From: Lysobacterales bacterium | Lineage (GTDB): Bacteria; Pseudomonadota; Gammaproteobacteria; Xanthomonadales; Rhodanobacteraceae | NCBI GenBank assembly: GCA_017305055.1 | Contig: JAFKMZ010000030.1 | Span: 1,199-43,913, forward strand | Reading direction: 5' to 3' | DNA length: 42,715 bases | In this document: positions 34,991 to 42,715 of the stretch, one piece after another | Layout: each line of letters opens with the position of its first letter | How positions within the stretch are numbered: position 1 is the stretch's first letter | The notes under the pieces: generated by a model | What the model was told of the DNA's origin: nothing | Databases searched by the model: none | Seen by the model: only the letters and a program-made list of their open reading frames with translations | Position numbers and translations under genes: made by a program

Positions 34991-35470
34991 ATGCCGCCAG
35001 CCACATCACGTCGTGCCACTCCCGCCCGCGGAGTCTGGCTGTTTGCCGGTACCGGGGCGATGGCCATCATCGTCGCCGGTGCCTTGTCTGCTGCCCTGGC
35101 CCATGCGCCGACGCGTGCGGCCATGTGGCTGACGGCCTACCTGGTGCTGGTGGTCGGTGTGGCCCAGAGCGGGCTGGGCGTTGGCCAGGCACGGCTGGCC
35201 ACGCGCCCGCCAACGGCAGCCCTGCTGGGCAGCCAATGGCTGCTGTTCAACGGCGCCAACGCGCTGGTGGTGGCGGGGCGCCTGCTGGGCCGGCCGGCCG
35301 CGGTGGTGCTTGGCGCGGTGGTCCTCGCGGCGGCCCTGGCCTTGTTCCTGCGTGGCGTGCGCGGTACCGGCGGCTGGCTGCTGTGGGTCTATCGCCTGCT
35401 GGTCGCCCTGCTTGCGTGCAGCGCGCTGGTGGGGGTGGGCTTGTCACTCTTCACCGCCCAGTCGACCTAG
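34991..35470 (+). CDS. Hypothetical four-helix inner-membrane protein
   Basis: 159 residues with about four membrane segments: 'VWLFAGTGAMAIIVAGALSAAL', 'MWLTAYLVLVVGVAQSGLGV', 'AVVLGAVVLAAALALFLRGV' and 'LLWVYRLLVALLACSALVGV'. A basic N-terminus (Arg/Ala-rich) suggests the N-end is inside. I do not recognise a family. It starts 180 bases from the sirtuin gene and diverges from it. The Shine-Dalgarno match is weak. Confidence 0.75.
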   Translation: MPPATSRRATPARGVWLFAGTGAMAIIVAGALSAALAHAPTRAAMWLTAYLVLVVGVAQSGLGVGQARLATRPPTAALLGSQWLLFNGANALVVAGRLLGRPAAVVLGAVVLAAALALFLRGVRGTGGWLLWVYRLLVALLACSALVGVGLSLFTAQST

Positions 35471-35492
35471 GAGCCTGGATCGATGGGCGGCA

Positions 35493-35765
35493 TCAGGCCG
35501 GTGGCGCCGGATCGTCGAAACCGGTATAGCCGTCCGGAAACACCGGCGTGCCGTCGGCCTCCAGCCCGACCAGGTCCAACAGGGCTTTTGCGGCGGCTTG
35601 TTCGGCGGCGTCCTCGCTGCGGAAGCTGCGGTTTTCGCACACTGCGTAATACACCGGGTAGCCGCCACCCACCTGTGGCGAGACCCGGAGCAGGGCCGTG
35701 TAGCGGGTGCCTTCGAGGGTCGCGCTGGAGCGGACCAGCCAGTGGTCGAGAATGCGTTCAGCCAT
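35493..35765 (-). CDS. Small hypothetical protein
   Basis: 90 residues (MAERILDHWLVRSSATLEGT...). It has a beta-rich start ('YTALLRVSPQVGGGYPVYYAVCENRSF'), a helical region ('SEDAAEQAAAKALLDLVGL') and an acidic/Pro C-terminus. No membrane segment or signal peptide is seen. I cannot assign a family. It is the only minus-strand gene between two plus-strand small genes. Confidence 0.65.
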   Translation of the reverse strand: MAERILDHWLVRSSATLEGTRYTALLRVSPQVGGGYPVYYAVCENRSFRSEDAAEQAAAKALLDLVGLEADGTPVFPDGYTGFDDPAPPA

Positions 35766-35918
35766 GCCAGGGTGGGCTCCGGTGGGTGGTCAGTGTAACG
35801 CCGCCGTGCCCGCGCCCGGTGCCGCGCGGATCCGTCGACACCTGGGGCGCCCGGCTTGGGATGCTGCACGGTTGGGGGCCGTTGTGCTGTACTTGGGTGT
35901 TCATCGAGCGAGGCCAGC

Positions 35919-36107
35919 ATGTCCCTGTCACATACCTTGTATTGCCCCTACTGCAATGAACCGATCGAGATCACGATCGACCCTTCCGTGCCCAGCCAGT
36001 CGTACATCGAAGACTGCCAGGTCTGCTGCCGGCCGATCAGCCTGGACGTGGAAATCGACGAGGACGGCGGCGTCGAGGTGCACGCGGCAACTGAAGACGA
36101 GGCGTGA
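35919..36107 (+). CDS. CPXCG-type cysteine-rich zinc-binding protein
   Basis: 62 residues from ATG 35919 (GAGG upstream). Two CxxC pairs, 'CPYC' (about 9-12) and 'CQVCC' (about 36-40), fit the small CPXCG family of proteins that likely bind one zinc. The rest is acidic ('EIDEDGGVEVHAATEDEA'). Function of the family is unknown; binding of nucleic acid or of a protein partner is possible. It ends 9 bases before the convergent nicotinamidase gene. Confidence 0.85.
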   Translation: MSLSHTLYCPYCNEPIEITIDPSVPSQSYIEDCQVCCRPISLDVEIDEDGGVEVHAATEDEA

Positions 36108-36116
36108 GCGCCGCCT

Positions 36117-36758
36117 TCAGGCAGCGCGCAACTCCCCGCTGTCGATACAGCCGATGCCGTGTGCGGCGAGGGTCTGGCGCGTGGCCTGGTCGGTAGTGGC
36201 CGTGACCGGACGGGTGAGGTCCCAGACCACGCTGGTGCGAAAACCCAGCTGCCGGGCATCCTGTGCAGTCCACAGCACGCAGACCTCGCGTGCCAGTCCG
36301 CACACGAACACCTCCTCCACGCCACGCTCGCGCAACCAGCCGGCCAGACCGGTGCTTGGCCGGCGGCCATCCGCAGCGTGGTTTTCGCGAAAGCCGCTAT
36401 AGGAGTCCACAAGCGGATCCGTACCCTTGCGGATCACGGCATCCAGCGCCGCCCAGTCGATCGCCGGATGCAGGGCGGCTCCGGCCGTCCCCTGCACGCA
36501 ATGGTCCGGCCACAGGGTCTGCGCATGGCCATACAGATCGATTTGTGCAAATGGCTGCTGGCCGGGGTGCGAACTGGCAAAGGAGACGTGGCCGGGCGGG
36601 TGCCAATCCTGCGTGGCCACTACGTGGGCCATGACGCGGGCACGCAGCAGCCGGTCCAGCGCGGGGATGATCTCGTCGCCATGGTCACAGGCCAGGGCGC
36701 CGCCGGGCATGAAATCGGGCTGCACATCGACGACGATCAGGGCTTGGCGCGCGGACAT
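36117..36758 (-). CDS. pncA: Nicotinamidase (isochorismatase-like hydrolase)
   Basis: 213 residues from ATG 36758. PncA deamidates nicotinamide to nicotinate in NAD+ salvage. The catalytic triad is D11 ('VVDVQPDF'), K111 ('VIRKGTDP') and C160 ('GLAREVCVLWTA'). The metal-binding segment 'TQDWHPPGHVSFA' (49-61) and 'WPDHCVQGTAGAALH' are characteristic of nicotinamidases rather than general isochorismatases. The 'GLAREVC' block replaces the more usual 'GLATDYC'. The gene lies on the same strand as the sirtuin, whose product nicotinamide it would recycle. Confidence 0.92.
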   Translation of the reverse strand: MSARQALIVVDVQPDFMPGGALACDHGDEIIPALDRLLRARVMAHVVATQDWHPPGHVSFASSHPGQQPFAQIDLYGHAQTLWPDHCVQGTAGAALHPAIDWAALDAVIRKGTDPLVDSYSGFRENHAADGRRPSTGLAGWLRERGVEEVFVCGLAREVCVLWTAQDARQLGFRTSVVWDLTRPVTATTDQATRQTLAAHGIGCIDSGELRAA

Positions 36759-36851
36759 GCCGCAAGTATGCCGCATCGCGCGTCGCCAGGGTCTTCGTGT
36801 CATTCCGTCCAGGCGGGGCATAATGGCCGGGCTGGGTGAGGGGAGGCGGCG

Positions 36852-37238
36852 ATGCAGTACGACCAGTCGTGGATGGGCCTCGGCATCGTTGGTGGCCTGG
36901 AGGCGGGACTTATTTCAGCCTTGGCCGGATTGCTGCTGTACGGAGTGTTCCACTGGCTGGGGCGACGCCATGGCTGGAGCGACGGCCCGCAGATCGGCTG
37001 GGCATTCCTGCTGGCCATGCTGCTCACTGCCGGGGGCGACCTGGCCAACCTGTTCTATTTCAACTATGCATCGCTGCAATCGCTGCCGCTGCTGCGCGCC
37101 AAACTGGCGGAGGTGCATGATCCGGGCAGCATGGGTCTGCGCGTGGTATGCGAGATCCTGGGCGTGACCCTGGGCATCTATCTGGGCTGGCTGCTGGGCC
37201 GGCGCAATTGGCGGCGCAACCATTCCCGGTGGCGCTGA
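36852..37238 (+). CDS. Small integral membrane protein, function unknown
   Basis: 128 residues with a strong GGGGAGGCGGCG-ATG start. About three or four membrane segments ('GIVGGLEAGLISALAGLLLYGVF', 'IGWAFLLAMLLTAGGDLANLFYF', 'LRVVCEILGVTLGIYLGWLLG') end in a basic tail 'RRNWRRNHSRWR', likely cytoplasmic. No family is recognised. It is divergent from the nicotinamidase gene and is followed by 168 bases before dusA. Confidence 0.75.
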   Translation: MQYDQSWMGLGIVGGLEAGLISALAGLLLYGVFHWLGRRHGWSDGPQIGWAFLLAMLLTAGGDLANLFYFNYASLQSLPLLRAKLAEVHDPGSMGLRVVCEILGVTLGIYLGWLLGRRNWRRNHSRWR

Positions 37239-37394
37239 GGGCAGCCGCTGCCGACCGGACGGTTCCGGGACGGGCGACCGCGGACGGGGTGCTGGCAGCT
37301 GCGGCGCCTGCGGCATGGTCGCCGCGCAGACGTGAAGCCCTGGTGCAGTCGTGCGCAGCAGGTGCCAGGGCGACAACGGGTGCGCTTTCGGCGA

Positions 37395-37410
37395 CCATAG
37401 GCGCCTATGG
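37395..37410. promoter_or_regulatory. dusA: Perfect palindrome CCATAGGCGCCTATGG over the dusA start codon
   Basis: Sixteen bases are identical on both strands, and the dusA ATG (37407-37409) is part of the right arm. A repressor or the RNA hairpin (stem CCATAGG) could block translation initiation. No regulator for dusA of this kind is known to me. Confidence 0.45.
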
Positions 37411-38420
37411 ATGAACTGGCAGCCCCTGTCTTGCCTGGCGTGGAACCTTCCGCGTGGCGCTTCTGTGTCGCCCCGATGATGGACTGGACCGACCGGCATT
37501 GCCGGTATTTCCACCGGCTGTTGGCGCCACATGCACGTTTGTATACGGAAATGGTGACTGGCCTGGCCCTGGTACGGGGCGACGCCGGGCGCCTGCTGGC
37601 GCATGACGCCACGGAACATCCGCTGGCGCTGCAACTGGGCGGCAGCGACCCGGCCCAACTGGCCCAGGCCGCGCGCCGCGGTGTGCAGGCGGGTTATGAC
37701 GAGATCAATTTCAATGTCGGCTGCCCCTCGGACCGGGTCCAGGCGGCGCGCTTCGGTGCCTGCCTGATGCTCGAGCCGGCGCTGGTCGGCGCCTGTGTCG
37801 AGGCCATGCGCGAGGCGGTGGACGTTCCGGTCACGGTGAAATGCCGGATCGGAGTGGACGAGCAGGACGCTTACGGCGACTTGCAGCACTTCACCGAGCG
37901 CATGCTGGCGGCCGGCGTCGAGGTGCTGGTGGTGCATGCGCGCAAGGCCTGGCTGCAGGGCTTGTCGCCCAAGCAGAACCGGGAAGTGCCCCCGCTCGAC
38001 TATGCCCGTGTCTATCGCCTGAAGCGGGAATTCCCGCAGCTGCAGGTCATCCTCAACGGCGGCATTGCCACGCTGGAAGATGTGCGCCTGCACCTGGTCT
38101 GGCTCGACGGGGTGATGCTGGGCCGAGCGGCATATCACGATCCCTACCTGCTGGCGCGCATCGAGGCCATGTTGCATGGGCGGCCGCTGCCCGCGCGCGA
38201 CGAGCTGTTGCGCCGCCTGCGCCCCTATGTCGAGGCCGAATTGCGGCGCGGCACCGCGCTGCAGCAGATCACGCGGCACGTGCTGGGCCTGTTCCAGGGC
38301 GAGCCCGGAGCGCGCGCGTTCCGGCGCACCTTGAGTGAGGGTGCGCACCGGCCGGCGGCTGGCTGGGAGCTGGTCGAGCAGGCGCTCGCGCGCTGTGCGT
38401 CGGGAGCCTTGGCCGCATGA
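37407..38420 (+). CDS. dusA: tRNA-dihydrouridine(20/20a) synthase DusA
   Basis: 337 residues. DusA is an FMN/NADPH enzyme that reduces uridines 20 and 20a in the tRNA D-loop. Signatures are 'FCVAPMMDWTDRHCRYFHRLL' (split here at the FMN-binding start), 'TEMVTG', and the catalytic cysteine C106 in 'NFNVGCPSDRVQ'. FMN contacts follow in 'VTVKCRIGVDEQD', 'VVHARKAWLQGLSPKQNRE' and 'LNGGI', then the C-terminal helical tRNA-binding domain. This is the DusA subgroup, as shown by 'MDWTDRHCR'. The start codon lies within a perfect palindrome and lacks a Shine-Dalgarno sequence. Confidence 0.95.
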   Translation: MDELAAPVLPGVEPSAWRFCVAPMMDWTDRHCRYFHRLLAPHARLYTEMVTGLALVRGDAGRLLAHDATEHPLALQLGGSDPAQLAQAARRGVQAGYDEINFNVGCPSDRVQAARFGACLMLEPALVGACVEAMREAVDVPVTVKCRIGVDEQDAYGDLQHFTERMLAAGVEVLVVHARKAWLQGLSPKQNREVPPLDYARVYRLKREFPQLQVILNGGIATLEDVRLHLVWLDGVMLGRAAYHDPYLLARIEAMLHGRPLPARDELLRRLRPYVEAELRRGTALQQITRHVLGLFQGEPGARAFRRTLSEGAHRPAAGWELVEQALARCASGALAA

Positions 38421-38506
38421 GCGGCACCGTGGGTCGGGTCTGCTTCAGGTCCCGTTGCGCAGACTGGCGTGGTCCAGTACTGCTGCACCGAGGCCGGTTG
38501 TCACCC

Positions 38507-38815
38507 ATGTACAAGAAATTCATGACATGCGTGCTGTCATTGCCCATCGGCTTGACCGCCACCGCGCTGTCGGCGCAGTCTGTGGGCTCACGGATCACGC
38601 TGGACCAGGCGGTACAGCGCGTGCAAGCAGAGACCGATGGCAAGGTATTGTCGGCCGAGCCGCGGCGCAGTGGCCGGCGCGAGGAGTACCGCATCAAGGT
38701 GCTCACGCCGGCTGGACATGTACGCGTGATCGTAGTTTCGTCAGAGGCGGGCAAGCCCTCCCCGGCGGCGGCGCAATCGGCAAGGCGCTCGCCCGGCAGG
38801 CGTACCGAAGGCTAG
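38507..38815 (+). CDS. PepSY-domain secreted protein preceding phoP
   Basis: 102 residues from ATG 38507 (MYKKFMTCVLSLP). A signal peptide ends near 'ALSAQ' (residue 24). The rest is a PepSY-like module ('RITLDQAVQRVQAETDGKVLSAEPRR', 'EEYRIKVLTPAGHVRVIVV') with a basic, disordered tail. PepSY domains often modulate peptidases or sensor kinases in the periplasm. It directly precedes the response regulator by 8 bases, so it may be a third component of that signalling system. Confidence 0.85.
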   Translation: MYKKFMTCVLSLPIGLTATALSAQSVGSRITLDQAVQRVQAETDGKVLSAEPRRSGRREEYRIKVLTPAGHVRVIVVSSEAGKPSPAAAQSARRSPGRRTEG

Positions 38816-38823
38816 GAGAACTC

Positions 38824-39516
38824 ATGCGTATCTTGTTGGTCGAAGACGAGGCGCCCCTGCGCGAGACGCTGGCGGCGCGCCTGAAACGGGATGGCTTTGC
38901 GGTTGACGCGGCGCAGGATGGCGAGGAAGGCATCTATCTTGGCCGCGAAGTGCCATTCGACCTGGCGATCATCGACCTGGGCCTGCCCAAGCTCTCCGGC
39001 ATGGACCTGGTCAAGGCGTTGCGCGAGGAGGGCAAGCGCTACCCGATCCTGATCCTCACGGCGCGCGGCAGCTGGCAGGACAAGGTCGAGGGCCTGAAAT
39101 ACGGCGCCGACGACTACCTGGTGAAGCCCTTCCACGTCGAGGAGCTCCTGGCGCGCATCAACGCCCTGGTGCGCCGCGCCAGCGGCTGGTCCAAGCCGAT
39201 CCTGGCCTGCGGGGTGATCAAGCTCGACACCACCGCGCAGACGGTGACGGTCGAGGGCAAGGTGGTCGACCTGACCAGCTATGAATACAAGGTCCTCGAA
39301 TACCTGATGCTGCATGCCGGCGAGCTGGTGTCCAAGGCCGACCTCACCGAGCACATCTACCAGCAGGATTTCGATCGCGACTCCAACGTGCTCGAAGTGT
39401 TCATTGGCCGCCTGCGGCGCAAGCTGGATCCGGAAAGCGCCCTCAAACCCATAGAGACGGTACGTGGCCGAGGCTATCGATTCGCCATCCCCCGCACCGA
39501 CACCGACGACGAGTAA
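38824..39516 (+). CDS. phoP: OmpR/PhoP-family response regulator
   Basis: 230 residues, preceded by AGGAG. The receiver domain has the acidic pocket 'VEDEAPL' (6-12), phosphoacceptor D51 in 'IIDLGLPKLSGMDLV', T79 and K101 in 'DDYLVKPF'. The C-terminal winged-helix DNA-binding domain contains 'LTSYEYKVLEYLMLHAGELVSKADLTEHIY' and 'NVLEVFIGRLRRKL', ending 'ETVRGRGYRFAIP'. This is close to PhoP in wording and spacing; PhoP regulators respond to Mg2+, acid or cationic peptides. The kinase gene begins 53 bases before its stop. Confidence 0.93.
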   Translation: MRILLVEDEAPLRETLAARLKRDGFAVDAAQDGEEGIYLGREVPFDLAIIDLGLPKLSGMDLVKALREEGKRYPILILTARGSWQDKVEGLKYGADDYLVKPFHVEELLARINALVRRASGWSKPILACGVIKLDTTAQTVTVEGKVVDLTSYEYKVLEYLMLHAGELVSKADLTEHIYQQDFDRDSNVLEVFIGRLRRKLDPESALKPIETVRGRGYRFAIPRTDTDDE

Positions 39517-40903
39517 ACCTGGCGCGTCGCGGCGCCCGCTGTCGCTGGCGACGCGGGCGGCGATCGCCACGGGCTTTGTGCTGGCGGGTTTCCTCGGTCT
39601 GGTCGGCCTGACCCTGTCCCAGGCCGGCAAGGAGCGCGCCTTGAGCGCGCTGCACGATCGCCTGCAGAACTTTGCCCTGGCCTACATCACCTATACCGAC
39701 GCCAACCGCTACGGCAAGCTGCTGCCGCCGGACAAGGAGCCCGACCCGAATTTCTCGCGCCCCGGCTCGGGCCTGTATGCAGTGGCGGTAGGCGCGGATG
39801 ACTACCACTGGGCATCATCCTCGGCGATCGGCCGCGATTTCAGCTTCCTGAAACCATTGCCGCCAGGGCAGAGCCAATTCGTTGGTCCGGTCGATACGCG
39901 CATGGGGCGGTTGTATTACTACAGCTATGGCGTCGCCCTGGATGTCGAGGACAAGCCACCGGTCCGCCTGACCATGATGGTGGCGCAGACCGAGGATCAG
40001 CTGGAGGGCCAGAACGCGGTGTTCCGGCGTACGCTGGTGATCTGGCTGTCGATCCTTGGCGTCATGCTGATTGTGTTGCAGCTGCTGTTGCTGCGCTGGA
40101 GCCTCACGCCGCTGCGCCGGGTGGCCAGCGACATGAGCCGGGTCGAGCGTGGCGACAGCGCGCACCTGGACAGCCAGTACCCGCAAGAATTGGTCGGCCT
40201 GACCGACCGCATCAATGGCTTCATCGACAGCGAGCGCGAACAGCGCACGCGTTACCGGCACACCCTGGCCGACCTGGCGCACAGCCTGAAGACGCCGCTG
40301 GCGGTGATGCGCTCGCAAATCGAGTCGGCCGCGGATGCCAACGACGCGCAGTGGCGCACCGGGGTGCTGGCCCAGGTGCGCCGCATGGATGAGCTGGTGG
40401 CGTACCAGCTGGCACGGGCGGCCACGTCGGGGCGCCAGACCTTCGCCAGCGCGGTGCCGATCGCCGGGCATGCCGAAGATCTGGTGCGCGGCCTGGAGAA
40501 GGTGTACGCCGCGAAAAACGCCCTGTGCGAATTCGATATCGAGGACGGTGCGGTGTTCTACGGCGAGCAGGGCGACCTGCTCGAACTGATGGGCAACCTG
40601 CTGGACAACGCGTTCAAGTGGACCCGGCACCGGGTCCTGCTGACGGTGCAGACCGAGCCCGCAGTCGGCCACCAGTCCGCGGTCTTGCGCCTGGTCGTCG
40701 AGGACGACGGGCCGGGAATTGCCGCCGACCAGTTGGAGAAGGTGCTGCAGCGTGGCGTACGCGGCGACGAACGCGTGCAAGGTCACGGCATCGGCCTGTC
40801 GATCGTGCAGGACATCGTTCACGCCTACCACGGCAAGCTGGTGGTCGACCGTTCGCCGGAGTTTGGCGGTGCCCGCTTCAGCGTAACGATCGCCGCCAGC
40901 TGA
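39464..40903 (+). CDS. phoQ: PhoQ-like sensor histidine kinase
   Basis: 479 residues from GTG 39464, the only in-frame start before the first membrane segment, so the gene overlaps phoP by 53 bases. Membrane segments (about 33-52 and 190-210) enclose a periplasmic sensor of about 135 residues with 'DYHWASSSAIGRDF'. A HAMP region, the phospho-accepting H273 in 'LADLAHSLKTPLAVMRSQ', the N box 'ELMGNLLDNAFKWTR', and the ATP motifs 'VEDDGPGIAADQ' and 'GHGIGLSIVQDIV' complete the kinase. An acidic patch of the PhoQ type is not obvious in the sensor, so the signal is uncertain. Confidence 0.92.
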   Translation: MAEAIDSPSPAPTPTTSKPGASRRPLSLATRAAIATGFVLAGFLGLVGLTLSQAGKERALSALHDRLQNFALAYITYTDANRYGKLLPPDKEPDPNFSRPGSGLYAVAVGADDYHWASSSAIGRDFSFLKPLPPGQSQFVGPVDTRMGRLYYYSYGVALDVEDKPPVRLTMMVAQTEDQLEGQNAVFRRTLVIWLSILGVMLIVLQLLLLRWSLTPLRRVASDMSRVERGDSAHLDSQYPQELVGLTDRINGFIDSEREQRTRYRHTLADLAHSLKTPLAVMRSQIESAADANDAQWRTGVLAQVRRMDELVAYQLARAATSGRQTFASAVPIAGHAEDLVRGLEKVYAAKNALCEFDIEDGAVFYGEQGDLLELMGNLLDNAFKWTRHRVLLTVQTEPAVGHQSAVLRLVVEDDGPGIAADQLEKVLQRGVRGDERVQGHGIGLSIVQDIVHAYHGKLVVDRSPEFGGARFSVTIAAS

Positions 40904-40948
40904 GCGGCGCTCCCCACAGCGCCATCCAACGCAGGGATGTGACGCTGC

Positions 40949-41269
40949 CTACTGGATGGAGCCTGGCAGCAGCGATTGCCAACCGACGTGGTGCTCGGGC
41001 ACGCGATGCATGGGCACGGCGTCGGGGCTGGGCGTGTTGGCGCTGCCCGACAGCGCGCTGCCCTGCTCGGAGGCTGGGTTGGCAGGGTCGCCGCCGCTGT
41101 TGGTCCCGGTGGCGTCGGCCGCGCTGTTGACCGTGCTGTGCGTACCGCTGCCCATGGCCGCATGGGTTGCCGAACTGCCAATGTCTGGCGATTCGCCGCT
41201 GGTTGCAGCTGCCACCCCGAGGCTGGCAAGACACAGTACGCAGCCGATTAGGCAATGTGTGGCGTGCAT
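40949..41269 (-). CDS. Small secreted Ser/Ala-rich protein
   Basis: 106 residues with a clear signal peptide ('HCLIGCVLCLASLGVAAA'). The mature part is low in complexity (Ser, Ala, Thr, Gly) and ends 'HHVGWQSLLPGSIQ'. I do not recognise a family. It may be a cell-surface or periplasmic small protein. It converges on phoQ and diverges from birA. Confidence 0.55.
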   Translation of the reverse strand: MHATHCLIGCVLCLASLGVAAATSGESPDIGSSATHAAMGSGTHSTVNSAADATGTNSGGDPANPASEQGSALSGSANTPSPDAVPMHRVPEHHVGWQSLLPGSIQ

Positions 41270-41389
41270 GGCAACCCCACCCCGCAGTACGCGAAATCGA
41301 TATCCTTATCCTCGCAGAAAACAGTGCACGTTGCCAGGCATGTGCCGAATGCGGAGCCGCGGACGCGCCGCGCAAGCTAGAATCCGGCG

Positions 41390-42436
41390 ATGAACTGCAG
41401 TGCGCTGGCCCCTGACGAACATGCCCCGCCGGTGTCGGGCCAGCCGGCCGGATTGCGCGAGGTCCTGCTGACGCTGGCACCCGGTCGGGCAGTATCGGTG
41501 GCGCAGCTGGCCCGTGTTTCGGGCCTGCCCCGGGCGATAGTGGCCACAAGAGTCGATGCGCTGCGTGGCGCCGGGCTGCCGGTGCAGTCGCCGCGCGCGG
41601 GCTGGTACCAGTTGCCTTGGGCCTTGCAGATGCTCGACGCGGAGCGGATTCGTGCCGCCTTGCCGGCTGCTGCCGCTGCGCGGCTGGGTGCGCTCGAGGT
41701 CTGCTTTGAGCTGGATTCCACCTCGACCGAGCTGCAGCGTCGCGGCGCCGCGGCTCCGGACCTGGCCTTCGTTCTGGCGGAGAGCCAGTCCGCCGGGCGC
41801 GGGCGGCGTGGCCGCGACTGGCTCTCGCCGCCCGCACTGAACATCCAGGCCTCCTGCCGCAAGCGCTTTGCCGGCGGCATGGGCGAGCTGGCCGGTTTGT
41901 CGCTGGTGGTCGGTCTGGCGGTGCTGCGTGCGCTCGAGGCGCTGGGCGTGACCGGCGTGGGCCTGAAATGGCCGAACGACCTGCAGGCGCGCGCGGGCCC
42001 GGATGCGGGTGGCAAGCTGGCCGGGATCCTGGTCGAGTTGGCGGGCGGACGGCATGGGCCTGCAACGGCGATCATCGGTGTGGGCTTGAACCTGCGCTTG
42101 ACCGCGGCGATGCGTGAGCGCGTCGCCCAGCCGCTGGCCGACCTTGCCGGCCTGTGTGGCGGCATGCCGCCGGACCGCAACCGGGTGGCTGCAGGCCTGG
42201 TCGCGGCCCTGATCGAAAACCTGCGGCAATTCGAGCTCGCCGGTTTTGCCGCCTTCCACGCCGACTACGCGCGCCACGATCTGCTCGCGGGCGAAGCGTT
42301 GCACCTGACCGGTGGACTGGGACCGTTCGACGGCGTGGGCGCCGGGGTCGATGCGCGGGGCGCCTTGCGGGTGAGCCTTGCCGACGGCAGCACGCGCACG
42401 CTGGACAGCGCCGAGATTTCGGTGCGTCGGCAATGA
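41390..42436 (+). CDS. birA: Bifunctional biotin-[acetyl-CoA-carboxylase] ligase / biotin operon repressor BirA
   Basis: 348 residues. BirA activates biotin to biotinyl-AMP and attaches it to acetyl-CoA carboxylase; with a DNA-binding domain it also represses biotin synthesis. The N-terminal helix-turn-helix is visible ('VSVAQLARVSGLPRAIVATRVDAL', about 35-58). The ligase core includes 'GRGRRGRDW' (biotinyl-AMP loop), 'KWPNDL', 'GGKLAGILVEL' and 'IIGVGLNL', then an SH3-like C-terminal domain. A TAGAAT element (41378-41383) ends 6 bases before the ATG, which could mean a leaderless transcript. It overlaps coaX by 4 bases, as in related genomes. Confidence 0.95.
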   Translation: MNCSALAPDEHAPPVSGQPAGLREVLLTLAPGRAVSVAQLARVSGLPRAIVATRVDALRGAGLPVQSPRAGWYQLPWALQMLDAERIRAALPAAAAARLGALEVCFELDSTSTELQRRGAAAPDLAFVLAESQSAGRGRRGRDWLSPPALNIQASCRKRFAGGMGELAGLSLVVGLAVLRALEALGVTGVGLKWPNDLQARAGPDAGGKLAGILVELAGGRHGPATAIIGVGLNLRLTAAMRERVAQPLADLAGLCGGMPPDRNRVAAGLVAALIENLRQFELAGFAAFHADYARHDLLAGEALHLTGGLGPFDGVGAGVDARGALRVSLADGSTRTLDSAEISVRRQ

Positions 42437-42715
42437 TGCTGTTGCTGGATCTGGGCAATTCGCGCCTGAAGTGGGCTTGTTGCGAGGCACCAGGTGCGGC
42501 ATGGACGGCAAGCGGCAGCTTGCCATGGTCGGTGCAACTGGCCCCGGTCCTGCGCCAGGCCTGGGCCGCGCATGCCACGCCGGCCACGGTGCTGGCCGCC
42601 TCGGTCGTCGACGACCGACGCGAGGCGCAGGTGGACGCCGTGGTGCGCGAGTGTTTCCGACAGACGGTACGCTGGGTGCGCACGCCGGCCAGCGCCTGTG
42701 GCGTGCGCAACGCGT
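42433..42715 (+). CDS. coaX: Type III pantothenate kinase CoaX, cut by window end
   Basis: The first 94 residues are visible from ATG 42433 (or ATG 42436). CoaX phosphorylates pantothenate in the first step of coenzyme A synthesis and belongs to the ASKHA fold. The phosphate loop 'LLLDLGNSRLKWA' fits the family pattern, and 'VLAASVVD' is the next conserved strand. The start overlaps the birA stop, a common arrangement. The remaining two thirds, including the adenosine motif, lie beyond the window. Confidence 0.9.
   Translation, partial: MMLLLDLGNSRLKWACCEAPGAAWTASGSLPWSVQLAPVLRQAWAAHATPATVLAASVVDDRREAQVDAVVRECFRQTVRWVRTPASACGVRNA

Noticed and set aside
41378-41383. TAGAAT as a firm leaderless promoter for birA
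   Set aside because: No acceptable -35 hexamer is present at 16-18 bases, so it is mentioned only as a possibility.

Overview
The window reads as chromosomal DNA of a high-G+C gammaproteobacterium, most likely of the Xanthomonadales/Lysobacterales and closest in character to Rhodanobacteraceae (Rhodanobacter, Dyella, Frateuria). This rests on remembered gene order (mreBCD-mrdA-rodA-mltB-rlpA-dacA-ybeD-lipB; birA-coaX; a PepSY gene before a PhoPQ-like pair), on G+C-rich codon use, and on an ATTCCCGC...GCGGGAAT repeat typical of these bacteria. No rRNA or tRNA is present to settle it. The whole window is densely coding; I see no CRISPR array, prophage, insertion sequence or transposase.

Left part (1-13.3 kb): a truncated PfkB-type kinase faces away from a long cell-elongation cluster. 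It runs mreB, mreC, mreD, mrdA (PBP2), rodA, then mltB, rlpA, dacA, ybeD and lipB, nearly all joined by 4-base stop/start overlaps. It encodes the rod complex, peptidoglycan lytic and trimming enzymes, and the start of lipoate attachment, though lipA is not next to lipB. The periplasmic protease gene prc follows from its own likely promoter.

13.4-18 kb: three minus-strand genes encode an M17 aminopeptidase, an unusual PstS-like binding protein fused to a LysM domain, and a Do/DegQ-type protease.

18-22 kb: a split, B12-dependent class II ribonucleotide reductase (NrdJa + NrdJb) lies behind a pair of NrdR-box-like sites. A lower-G+C ImmA/IrrE-type metallopeptidase gene is joined directly behind nrdJb and is the clearest sign of horizontal acquisition. 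A small conserved-looking protein and a lone ABC ATPase follow.

23.3-30.5 kb: a MexEF-OprN-like RND efflux operon is divergent from a LysR regulator across a 120-base region holding an inverted repeat. A perfect inverted pair of REP-like hairpins sits inside the operon.

30.5-38.5 kb: a mosaic of small accessory and housekeeping genes. It includes a DUF924 protein, a periplasmic cupin, a membrane-tethered methyltransferase, an unrecognised lipoprotein with a C-terminal membrane segment, a sirtuin, a nicotinamidase, small membrane and cysteine-rich proteins, and dusA with its start codon inside a perfect palindrome.

38.5-42.7 kb: a PepSY protein plus a PhoP/PhoQ-like two-component system, a small secreted Ser/Ala-rich protein, birA, and the beginning of coaX (cut by the window end).
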